Assembly: GCA_003446655.1 (NCBI GenBank)
Contig: DMCZ01000194.1
Location: forward strand, 6,287-17,959
Direction of reading: 5' to 3'
Source of the DNA: Thauera sp.
GTDB taxonomy: Bacteria; Pseudomonadota; Gammaproteobacteria; Burkholderiales; Rhodocyclaceae
Length of the DNA stretch: 11,673 nucleotides
The position numbers and the translations under genes were made by a program. The notes beneath the pieces are model-generated. The model was not told the DNA's origin. It searched no databases and saw nothing but the letters and a program-made list of their open reading frames with translations. Position 1 is the first letter of the stretch. Every line of letters begins with the position of its first letter. Of the stretch, positions 1 through 10,353 are shown piece after piece.

Positions 1-665
1 ACGAGATTGGGCAGCTCGGTGAGCTGCTCGAGGTTGGCGAGTTCGCGCACGTCGCGCTGCAGGACGGCCTGCAGGTAGCTGTCGAACCAGGCCTGGCGGC
101 GGCGCGGGGTGTTGCGTGCGACTGCTTCCGGGAAGCCGCCGGCGAGCAGGGTGTCGATGAACAGCTCGCGCTCGCAGGGCGGCACGGGGCGGGTGCTGAG
201 GTCGCCGTCGAAGAGCCACTCGGCGCGATTGCGTTGCGGGTCGCCGGCGCGTTCGGCGCACGACAGCGGGGTGAGCGGCACGATCTCCATGCGCCCGGCG
301 AGCGAATCGGCGAGCGCCGGCAGCAGCATCACGTTGGCCGAGCCGGTGAGCAGGAAACGGCCGGCGGCCTGGCCATGGGCGCGGTCACGATCGACCGCGG
401 CCTTGATGGCGAGGAAGAGTTCCGGCGCGCGCTGGATCTCGTCGATGACGACCGGCCCGGCAAGGGCGGCGATGAAGCCCGCAGGGTCGGCGCGTGCGGC
501 GGCCAGCGTGGTGTGGTCGTCCAGGGTGAGGTAACGGCGCGGGGTGGCTTCGCGCAGTGATTGTGCGAGTGTGCTCTTGCCGGTCTGGCGCGCGCCGTTG
601 AGCAGCACGACGGGCGTGTCGGCCAGGGCTTCGAGCAGCAGCGGGGCGATGTGGCGGTCGTACAT
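1..665 (-). CDS. AAA_14/DUF4143-type ATP-binding protein, N-terminal part (C-terminus beyond the left edge)
   Basis: The frame from ATG at 665 stays open to the left edge (221 codons plus 2 nt). It is the N-terminal half of a P-loop ATPase of the AAA_14 + DUF4143 family, whose members are usually about 380-420 residues. Visible motifs are Walker A GARQTGKS (residues 24-31), Walker B VVIDEIQ (72-78), a sensor-1-like LLTGSAN (105-111), and the GGFPEA segment (176-181) with the YLQAVLQRDVREL helix (197-209) that opens the DUF4143 region. Residue 665 is the only ATG start, since an in-frame TGA lies upstream. No Shine-Dalgarno precedes it, and a promoter-like element ends only 7 nt upstream, so the mRNA may be leaderless. 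The cellular role of the family is not firmly established; such genes occur as scattered accessory singletons. It follows the chaperone operon after 160 nt and has its own repeat-rich upstream region, so it is probably a separate unit. Family assignment is confident; function is unknown. Confidence 0.85.
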   Translation of the reverse strand, partial: MYDRHIAPLLLEALADTPVVLLNGARQTGKSTLAQSLREATPRRYLTLDDHTTLAAARADPAGFIAALAGPVVIDEIQRAPELFLAIKAAVDRDRAHGQAAGRFLLTGSANVMLLPALADSLAGRMEIVPLTPLSCAERAGDPQRNRAEWLFDGDLSTRPVPPCERELFIDTLLAGGFPEAVARNTPRRRQAWFDSYLQAVLQRDVRELANLEQLTELPNL

Positions 666-672
666 GAGTACG

Positions 673-702
673 ACTGTAGCGCTGCGTGGAGATGAAAATC
701 AA
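673..702 (-). promoter_or_regulatory. Candidate sigma-70-type promoter of the ATPase gene, probably giving a leaderless mRNA
   Basis: Read on the minus strand, TTGATT (702-697) and TACAGT (678-673) are separated by 18 nt. Each matches 4 of 6 consensus bases. The -10 element ends 7 nt before the ATG at 665, so transcription would start at or next to the start codon. That fits the absence of a ribosome binding site. The -35 element overlaps one of the TGAAAATCA copies and the edge of the palindrome, so a protein bound there would block it. Both hexamers are weak; this is inference. Confidence 0.33.
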
Positions 703-745
703 CCATTGAGTGGTTGAAAATCATCCACACAATGGACGATTTTCA
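693..745. repeat. Three copies of TGAAAATC(A/G) at 22-nt spacing with an embedded 7-bp palindrome; operator-like array
   Basis: TGAAAATCA occurs at 693-701 and again at 715-723. An inverted copy, TGAAAATCG on the opposite strand, occupies 737-745. Start positions are 22 nt apart, about two helical turns. Between the first two copies is the palindrome TCAACCA-ttgag-TGGTTGA (699-717), whose right half is shared with the left arm of the 18-bp inverted repeat, so the two hairpins exclude each other. Regular phasing, palindromy and overlap with a candidate -35 element suggest binding sites for a dimeric regulator, perhaps the ATPase itself or one encoded elsewhere. The repeats are directly visible; the regulatory role is inferred. 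Confidence 0.6.
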
Positions 746-751
746 ACCACT
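709..751. repeat. 18-bp near-perfect inverted repeat with a 7-nt loop
   Basis: The left arm 709-726 (AGTGGTTGAAAATCATCC) and right arm 734-751 (GGACGATTTTCAACCACT) are reverse complements except at one position, with the loop at 727-733. In a minus-strand transcript the odd pair is G-U, so the RNA stem would be fully paired; in a plus-strand transcript it is an A-C mismatch. This favours function as minus-strand RNA or a DNA operator with one variant base. It lies between the chaperone operon and the ATPase gene. There is no T-run after the stem, so it is not a standard intrinsic terminator, though it could protect the 3' end of the operon mRNA. It is AT-rich compared with all neighbouring sequence. 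Confidence 0.8.
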
Positions 752-825
752 GTGAAGCGCGGTCAGACGCGTGAAGATGTGTCGTGCCGACACCCCGCGC
801 ATCGGCCGTCCGCCGTTACAGGCGG

Positions 826-3657
826 CTAGATCAGCTTCAGACCCGGTGGCAGCGACTCGCCGAAGCTGCGCCGGCGATCGGCGTCGTCCAGGGTGATCGT
901 CTCGCGCACCATGGTGATCCAGCTTTGCGGGGCGCGGATCGCGGTGAGGCGGCGCGCCACCTCGTCGCGCAGTGCCGGCGCGAGATCGCGCGTGCGGTCG
1001 CCGGTGAGACGGGCGATCTGGGCGGCGGCGAAGGCGGCGGGCTCTACCGTCTTCCAGTCGAGCGCGAGCACGGCGGCGAGCCATTCGGCGGCGATGTCGG
1101 GCGGGACGACGTTGTGCGCGCTGCCGTAGAGCGACTCGCGCGCGCCGACGCGGCCGAGCGCCCACCAGGTGTGCGGATTCTCGCCGGAGCGCTGCAGGCG
1201 TTCGCGCAGCCAGCGGCCGACCTCGATGCGGTGCATCACCGGCACGCGCTCGAGCGCGGCGGACAGGCGCACCATGTCGTCGTAGCTGCCCTGCACCGGG
1301 TCGCCGCGGCGGCGGGCGGCGTCGGCGTGTTCGAGGTGGCCGGCGAGCACCTCGAGGATCTGCAGCTGACGCGCTTCGTCCAGGCCGCCGGCGCTGCGCC
1401 GCCACAGTGTCCACCACTCGCTCCAGTTGTTGCCGTCCTGCACGTACTGGATGCCCTGCGCGAACAGCGCCCACAGCTGGTCGACCCGCCAGTCGTCGAG
1501 CGCAGCGCCGAGGCCGGGGCGCAGGCAATAGCCGGCGAGGTTGAGCCACACGCGCTCGTGCTCGGCCGAGCGCCGGCGGCGGGCGCGCTCGAGCAGGGCG
1601 TCGAACAGGCTGCGCAGCAGCGCCATGTCCCAGTCCTCGCGGCGGCCGAGCACGCGTTCGAGGCGGCTGCGCAGCTGGCGCACCGCCCTGGGCTCGACCT
1701 CGCGCGCCTGGCCGCCGAAGGTGTCGTCGATCAGGGCCAGGGCTTGGTCCAGGCGCGGGTGGACGCCGGCGCCGTCCGCGGCGCGGCGGGTGGCGTCCTC
1801 CGCATCGGCCTCGGCGCGCAGCTGGAAGGCGAGCTGCCAGCGGCGCGCGTCGTCGTCGACGCTGACGCACTGCATCTCGAGCGTGCCGACCTCGGTCAGG
1901 GTCGCCACCAGGCGGACGACGACGTTCTCCCTGCGCCCGGCGCTCGTCGGCGGCAGGCGGGCGGTGAGCGCGGGCAGGCGGATGAAGTCGTCGCTGTCCA
2001 CATCGATCAGTTCGCCCGCCTGCCAGGCGGTGTCGCCGGTCGAGGACAGCAGGTGAAAGCGCACCGGCTGGCCGAGGCGCAGCGCGAAGCGGCGCTCGGG
2101 CAGCGCCAGCTCGACGCCGGATTCGGTGCCGCGCGGCAGCACGCAGAGGGCGCGCGCGCGCTCGCCCGCGTCCTCGAGCAGCAGGAAGTAGCTGCGCGCC
2201 GAGCCGCCGCCGATGCCCGGCCCGAGCCCGGCGCGCGCCGTCCGCACCAGGGCGAAGGCGACCGCGCCGCGGGCGACGGCGACGTCGGGCGCATCGTTGT
2301 GCAGCACGCGCGGGGGTGCGCCGCGCCAGGCGGTGAGCAGGGTCTCGAGGCGCGCGGAGAGAGCGTGGGCGCGGAACACGCCGCCGTTGAGCAGCAGGGT
2401 GTCGGGCACCGCGCGCGGGGTGGCGGGGCTGTCCGCGTCGCCCGCGTCGCCGGCAGCCTCTGCAGCCAGGCCGAGCGCGGCGCGCGCGAGCTTGGCGTGG
2501 CGCTGCAGGAAGGCGGCGAGATGGCGGCTGATCGCCGGGTCGGCGGGATAGGGCAGGCCGAACTCGACGATCGCGGCGTGCCGGCGCTGCGGCAGTTCGT
2601 CCGCCGCGGCCAGCGGCAGGAAGCCGTCGACGACCAGGCGCTCGACCTCGTCGCGGCCGAGCTCCACGGAGCGCGCGCCGCCGATGAGCCGTGCGCCGGC
2701 GCCGAGCAGGGTCACCGTGACCTTGTCGGGCGCGTCCGCCGCGAGCAACTGCTCCTTCGCCACGCGGCAGCGCTGCACCAGCTGCGACAGGCGGGCGGCG
2801 GACAGGCGCTCGCCCGCCGCGCCGCCGCCCGCGTGGAGGCGGCGTTCGACCAGGTGGGCGAGCGCCAGGTCCATGTTGTCGCCGCCCAGCATCAGGTGGT
2901 CGCCGACGCCGATGCGGGTCAGGCGCGGCGGGCTGCGGCCGTCCGCGGCGGGCTCGACCTGGATCAGCGTGAGGTCGGTGGTGCCGCCGCCGACGTCGCA
3001 CACCAGCACCAGGCGCGATCCGGCCAGTTCCTCCGCGAGACGCTCGCGATGGCGGAACAGCCAGTCGTGGAAGGCGGCCTGCGGCTCCTCGAGCAGTCGC
3101 AGGCGGGGCAGGCCGGCCAGGCGCGCGGCCTCGACCGTGAGCGCGCGCGCGCCCTCGTCGAACGAGGCCGGGACGGTGAGCACGAGGTCCTGGGCCTCGA
3201 GCGGGGCGTCCGGGTGGCGAGCGTTCCACGCCGCGCGCACATGGGCGAGGTAGCTCGCGCTCGCGACCACCGGCGACACGTTGGGGACGTCGTCGCCCGC
3301 GCCCCAGGGCAGGATGGCGGCGTTGCGGTCGACGCCGGCGTGCGACAGCCAGCTCTTGGCGCTGGCCACCGCGCGCCCCGGCACCTGGGCGCCGAGCTCG
3401 CGCGCGTAGTGGCCGATGACGGCGGCGGGCGCGCCGGCGATCGGCGCATCCGTCCACGGCAGGCGCAGCTCGGCGGGGTCGAGTTCGCCGGCGGCAGGGT
3501 GGTAGCGGACGGAGGGCAGCAGCGGGCGCGGCGCGACCTCGCCGCGGCCGACGAGCTGGTCGAGCTCGAACACCTGGATGCGGTCGTCGCCCGCGGCGGC
3601 GAAGGCGACGACGGTGTTGCTGGTGCCGAGGTCGATGCCGACGGTGTAGCGTGGCAC
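826..3657 (-). CDS. Hsp70-family protein with C-terminal DUF3731-like extension (943 aa)
   Basis: An Hsp70/actin-fold ATPase, third gene of the operon. The phosphate-1 loop is GIDLGTSNT (residues 7-15). The phosphate-2 loop is CDVGGGTTDLTL (220-231). LLEEPQAA (188-195) and LGGDNMD (257-263) follow the family pattern, and LLNGGVF (422-428) stands where DnaK has its adenosine motif. A beta-rich segment (about 505-615), clearly paralogous to the end of the preceding protein, resembles a diverged substrate-binding beta domain. Instead of a DnaK-type lid and EEVD-like tail, the protein continues with about 300 Trp- and Arg-rich residues (640-943: LRPGLG, NWSEWWTLW, HTWWALGRVGAR) that I take as the DUF3731 region. 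I chose GTG at 3657 because it puts the ATPase motif at the usual distance; the frame is open upstream, but those residues are Arg/Ser/Pro-rich shadow sequence overlapping the previous gene. The stop is 13 nt upstream of this start, with a weak AAGG overlapping it. Probably a cytosolic chaperone or ATP-dependent remodeller; substrate unknown. Confidence 0.9.
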   Translation of the reverse strand: MPRYTVGIDLGTSNTVVAFAAAGDDRIQVFELDQLVGRGEVAPRPLLPSVRYHPAAGELDPAELRLPWTDAPIAGAPAAVIGHYARELGAQVPGRAVASAKSWLSHAGVDRNAAILPWGAGDDVPNVSPVVASASYLAHVRAAWNARHPDAPLEAQDLVLTVPASFDEGARALTVEAARLAGLPRLRLLEEPQAAFHDWLFRHRERLAEELAGSRLVLVCDVGGGTTDLTLIQVEPAADGRSPPRLTRIGVGDHLMLGGDNMDLALAHLVERRLHAGGGAAGERLSAARLSQLVQRCRVAKEQLLAADAPDKVTVTLLGAGARLIGGARSVELGRDEVERLVVDGFLPLAAADELPQRRHAAIVEFGLPYPADPAISRHLAAFLQRHAKLARAALGLAAEAAGDAGDADSPATPRAVPDTLLLNGGVFRAHALSARLETLLTAWRGAPPRVLHNDAPDVAVARGAVAFALVRTARAGLGPGIGGGSARSYFLLLEDAGERARALCVLPRGTESGVELALPERRFALRLGQPVRFHLLSSTGDTAWQAGELIDVDSDDFIRLPALTARLPPTSAGRRENVVVRLVATLTEVGTLEMQCVSVDDDARRWQLAFQLRAEADAEDATRRAADGAGVHPRLDQALALIDDTFGGQAREVEPRAVRQLRSRLERVLGRREDWDMALLRSLFDALLERARRRRSAEHERVWLNLAGYCLRPGLGAALDDWRVDQLWALFAQGIQYVQDGNNWSEWWTLWRRSAGGLDEARQLQILEVLAGHLEHADAARRRGDPVQGSYDDMVRLSAALERVPVMHRIEVGRWLRERLQRSGENPHTWWALGRVGARESLYGSAHNVVPPDIAAEWLAAVLALDWKTVEPAAFAAAQIARLTGDRTRDLAPALRDEVARRLTAIRAPQSWITMVRETITLDDADRRRSFGESLPPGLKLI

Positions 3658-3670
3658 GGCCGTGGGTGCC

Positions 3671-5529
<1,859 letters not shown>

Positions 5530-5533
<4 letters not shown>

Positions 5534-6078
5534 AGCTCCACCTCCGCCTGCGCGATCACGCTGGCGTCGTGGCCTTCGGCCAGCTTCGGCAGGCGGGTGT
5601 CGGTGACCCGCCAGCCACGGTGGCCGAGGCTGCCGGTGAAGGGCGGCTTGCCGACGACCTTGCCGGTGAGGCGCACGGCGGCGGCGTCGAAGCCTTCGGC
5701 CAGGGTGATGCGGCTGCCTTCGGGCTCGGTGCGCACCGGCTCGATGCTGAAGTGTTCGCCCAGCACCTTGCGGCAGCCTTCATGCACCACGCGCGCGGCG
5801 GCGCCGATGTCGGCATCCGAATAGGCGGCGACGTCTTCCTGCACGAAGTCGATGAAGCGCGCCTCGCGCTGGAGCAGGCCGAGCAGCTGCAGCGCGGCTT
5901 CGGGGGTGGTTTCGCGCACGATGACGGGCTGGGGGGCGGCGGCAGGTGCCGGGGCGGAAGCCGACGGTTGTGCATCCTGTTCCGGCGCATCCTGCAAGCG
6001 GGCAGCGCGCTCGGCGCTGAACAGGACGGAGAAGGCGAGCCCGATGCGACGGAAGAAGGAGGGAGCGGTACGAGCCAT
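5530..6078 (-). CDS. DUF2760 domain protein, first gene of the Hsp70 operon (182 aa)
   Basis: A small protein of unknown function. The N-terminus (residues 8-28, FFRRIGLAFSVLF then AERAARL) is a short basic-hydrophobic, possibly amphipathic segment that might contact a membrane. Residues about 30-55 are an Ala/Pro/Gln-rich linker. The folded part (57-182) carries LLGLLQREARFIDFVQED (65-82), an Ala-rich helix, VVGKPPFTGSLGHRGWRV (141-158) and an acidic C-terminus, which I recognise as DUF2760. ATG at 6078 is preceded by a good ribosome binding site, AGAGGA, 7 nt upstream; a TTG 12 codons earlier (6114) is less likely. The stop TGA (5532-5530) overlaps the GTG start of the next gene. Such proteins are known next to Hsp70-like genes, which suggests a cofactor or adaptor role, but no biochemical function can be read from the sequence. 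Confidence 0.85.
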
Positions 6079-6091
6079 GAGGAGGTCCTCT
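6079..6091 (-). promoter_or_regulatory. Strong ribosome binding site within a small self-complementary element
   Basis: On the minus strand AGAGGA (6091-6086) lies 7 nt before ATG 6078 and decides the start of the DUF2760 gene. GAGGACCTCCTC (6090-6079) is a perfect 12-nt palindrome, so the mRNA could form a 4-bp GAGG/CCUC stem with an ACCU loop that covers the Shine-Dalgarno. The site itself is well supported; temperature-dependent or other control through the hairpin is speculation. Confidence 0.6.
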
Positions 6092-6103
6092 AACCTGGTT
6101 TTG

Positions 6104-6118
6104 TTGCGTCGCAATATA
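6104..6118 (-). promoter_or_regulatory. Candidate -10 element and adjoining palindrome upstream of the DUF2760-Hsp70 operon
   Basis: On the minus strand TATATT (6118-6113) is the only strongly AT-rich hexamer upstream of the operon, ending 34 nt before the ATG. It overlaps the perfect palindrome TTGCG-A-CGCAA (6114-6104), a possible regulator site at the likely transcription start. No convincing -35 hexamer lies 16-18 nt upstream, so an activator or another sigma factor may be needed, or this is not the promoter. Confidence 0.3.
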
Positions 6119-6241
6119 ACTCAGATCGGGTGAACTTTCCGGTCGTGGAGGCCGCGACGCGGGCTGTCATGCTCGACCCATCGCCTGCGGTGGCGCTGAT
6201 CAGCGGGTGGACGAAGCGTGCAGGTGGTGCCGGAATTCTGC

Positions 6242-7102
6242 TCAGGCGCGCAGGAAGGCGTGCAGATCGGCGAGCAACTCCTTGGGCGCCTCTTCGGGGA
6301 TGAAGTGGCCACATGGGAGCGGATGCCCGGTGACGACGTCGGCCTTTTCCTTCCAGGTCGAGAGCACATCGAAGAGGTCGTGCATCTTGCCGAACTCGCC
6401 CCAGATCGCCAGCAGCGGGCAGCGTACGCGCAGGGCGAAGTCGCGCGCGTCGTCCTCGAAATCGCGCGTCGCCGCGGCGCGGTAATCCTCGAGGGTGGCG
6501 CGGATGGTGCCGGGAAGCGTGAAGGCGCGCAGGTATTCCTGGATCAGCGCCTCTTCGATCGCGCCCGCATGGAATGCCAGCGCGCGGAACACGTGGCGCA
6601 GGAAGGCCTCGGGCGCCGCCGAGATCATCATTTCGGGCAGGTCGGGCGCCTGGAAGAAGAACCAGTGCCAGTAGGCGGCCGCCAGGTGACGGTCGGTCCG
6701 GGTGAAGACGGTATGCGTCGGCACGATGTCGAGCACGCACAGGCGGGTGACGGCGTCCGGGTAGTCCAGCGCCTGGCGGTGCCCCACGCGAGCGCCGCGA
6801 TCGTGGCCGATGAGCGCGTAGCTGGGGTGGCCGAGCGCCAGCATCAACGCGTGCATGTCGCGCGCCATGGTCCTCTTGTCGTAGCCGTCGCGCGGCTTTT
6901 CGCTGTCGCCGTAGCCGCGCAGGTCGGGGCAGACGACCGTGTAGTGCTCGGCCAGTCGAGGCGCGATCTTGTGCCACATCTGCGCGGTCTGCGGCCAGCC
7001 ATGCAGCAGCAGGACGGGCGGGCCGTCGCCGCCGACCCACAGGTTGAGCTTGATGCCGTTCGCCTTGAGCGTGCGGCGGTCCATGCCGGTCATGAAGTCC
7101 AT
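6242..7102 (-). CDS. Alpha/beta hydrolase, haloacetate (fluoroacetate) dehalogenase-like (286 aa)
   Basis: A complete alpha/beta-hydrolase fold enzyme. HGWP (residues 34-37) supplies the oxyanion region. GHDRGARVGHR (99-109) is the nucleophile elbow, with Asp101 in place of Ser, followed by Arg102 and Arg105, the pair that binds the carboxylate in fluoroacetate dehalogenases. LDIVPT (124-129) carries the likely acid Asp125. AYWHW (143-147) has the His-Trp pair that binds halide in characterised members. GHF (265-267) gives the catalytic base His266. Family enzymes hydrolyse 2-haloacetates to glycolate in the cytosol; length (about 290-300 aa usual) fits. Epoxide hydrolases, the main alternative, usually have GHDWG, which is absent. 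ATG at 7102 is chosen over ATGs at 7093 and 7084 because GAGGAA (7114-7109) lies 6 nt upstream. It follows the broken RraA gene by 81 nt and may once have been co-transcribed with it. No signal peptide is seen. The exact substrate is uncertain. Confidence 0.85.
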   Translation of the reverse strand: MDFMTGMDRRTLKANGIKLNLWVGGDGPPVLLLHGWPQTAQMWHKIAPRLAEHYTVVCPDLRGYGDSEKPRDGYDKRTMARDMHALMLALGHPSYALIGHDRGARVGHRQALDYPDAVTRLCVLDIVPTHTVFTRTDRHLAAAYWHWFFFQAPDLPEMMISAAPEAFLRHVFRALAFHAGAIEEALIQEYLRAFTLPGTIRATLEDYRAAATRDFEDDARDFALRVRCPLLAIWGEFGKMHDLFDVLSTWKEKADVVTGHPLPCGHFIPEEAPKELLADLHAFLRA

Positions 7103-7108
7103 GCGGGG

Positions 7109-7114
7109 TTCCTC
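7109..7114 (-). promoter_or_regulatory. Ribosome binding site of the hydrolase gene
   Basis: GAGGAA on the minus strand, 6 nt before ATG 7102. It selects the first of three closely spaced in-frame ATG codons. Confidence 0.6.
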
Positions 7115-7183
7115 GCGGGGGCTTGATGTGTTGTTGGGCCACTCGGTCGTGCGCGTGGCGCTCTTGATGCCCGCAGCGCGGAT

Positions 7184-7738
7184 TCAATCGCGCTTCAAGG
7201 CCTTGTCCTGGTAGGAGAACGTATTGCGGAAGATCGCATCGATGTCGACCAGCTCGCCGATCGTCGCCCCCGCCTAGAGCTTGTCCTGGACCAGATGCTC
7301 GGTGTCCAGCAAGCGCCGGGCCTTCGTCAGGATGTCGGCAGCATCGGCCATCGGTACGACCACCACGCCGTTGCCATCGGCCACCACGACGTCGCCGGGC
7401 TGGCTCAGGTCGATGGCCTTGAACGCGGCCGCCAGGTCGGCGGCGAGCGTCCTGACGGTGACCGCCGTGCCGACGAAGCGGATGCCCTCGAACAGCGGCC
7501 TCATGTCGGCGGGCGTCGCGTTGAAACGGCCCATGCAGTCCGAGAGCGCGCAGGTGATCGAGTCGTGGGCGAGCAGATCTCTGAAGCCGGCCACGATTTC
7601 GGCGGGCGGGCGTTGGATGGTCTGGTTGATCAGCGGTGGTGTTGCGGTGCGCCAGGCGAAATCGTGGCGCGGCCTCTGGCTTGATCGCGAAAGAGCTTGG
7701 GTTCGCGCGCGATTTGTCGGTGACGGCTTGGTCGGCAA
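7184..7738 (-). pseudogene. Decayed RraA-family (aldolase/decarboxylase-like) gene with internal deletion and premature amber codon
   Basis: The minus-strand frame contains INQTIQRPPAEIVAGF, ITCALSDCMGRF and FEGIRFVGTAVTVRTLAAD, typical of the N-terminal half of RraA-type proteins, which include HMG/CHA aldolases and oxaloacetate decarboxylases. It then passes from AIDLSQPGDV directly into VVADGNGVVVVP, a C-terminal motif. The middle, which normally holds the Gly-x-Arg-Asp substrate- and metal-binding site, is missing: roughly 80 residues compared with the usual 210-230. The frame then meets TAG (7276-7274), and after it the same frame continues for 29 codons, ATIGELVDIDAIFRNTF ending LKRD, to TGA (7186-7184), which looks like the original C-terminus. 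Two independent lesions mark a pseudogene. Recognisable similarity starts near 7630; the upstream frame to a TTG at 7738 has none, so the original start may be lost. If translated, the product would lack its catalytic residues. Confidence 0.75.
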
Positions 7739-7779
7739 GGACCACGATGAAGCTCTCGAGCCAGCTGAAGCAACTCGAG

Positions 7780-7797
7780 ATTATGCAAATGTCATAA
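7780..7797 (-). promoter_or_regulatory. AT-rich imperfect palindrome with a -10-like hexamer, between gyrB and the RraA remnant
   Basis: TTATG-CAAATGT-CATAA (7781-7797) is an ATG-N7-CAT type palindrome just after the gyrB stop. On the minus strand it includes CATAAT (7785-7780), 5 of 6 matches to a -10 element, but no good -35 lies upstream. It could be an old operator/promoter for the RraA-hydrolase pair. It sits in the only AT-rich patch of this part of the window. Weak evidence. Confidence 0.25.
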
Positions 7798-7799
7798 AA

Positions 7800-10301
<2,502 letters not shown>

Positions 10302-10353
10302 CTCGGTGATTCGTAAAGAACGGGTGCTGCGTTGAAGCGGCCGCCTGGGTGGC

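Noticed and set aside
721..729. DnaA-box-like TCATCCACA
   Set aside because: It is a single site with one mismatch to the consensus, lies inside the 18-bp inverted repeat, is about 11 kb from dnaA, and has no companion boxes or unwinding element.
810..825. CCGCC-N6-GGCGG hairpin right after the stop of the 943-aa Hsp70 gene, as an intrinsic terminator
   Set aside because: The stem is only 5 bp and no T-run follows on the minus strand. Such short GC stems are common in sequence of this composition.
6123..6130. Sigma-32-like -10 element (CCCGATCT on the minus strand) upstream of the chaperone operon
   Set aside because: It matches the heat-shock -10 consensus well, but no CTTGAA-like -35 element lies at the required distance, so the match may be chance.
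6194..6205. Perfect palindrome CGCTGATCAGCG between the hydrolase and DUF2760 genes
   Set aside because: It has no loop, no T-run and no second copy. It is too short and isolated to call an operator or terminator.
6090..7745. Long minus-strand frame spanning the hydrolase and RraA region in another phase
   Set aside because: It is a shadow frame: it overlaps the hydrolase and the RraA remnant out of phase, is Arg/Pro-rich, and shows no family motif.
7754..7780. TCTCGAG-N13-CTCGAGA hairpin as the gyrB terminator
   Set aside because: The 13-nt loop is large, the stem is short and no T-run follows. I report it only as part of the unusual patch.
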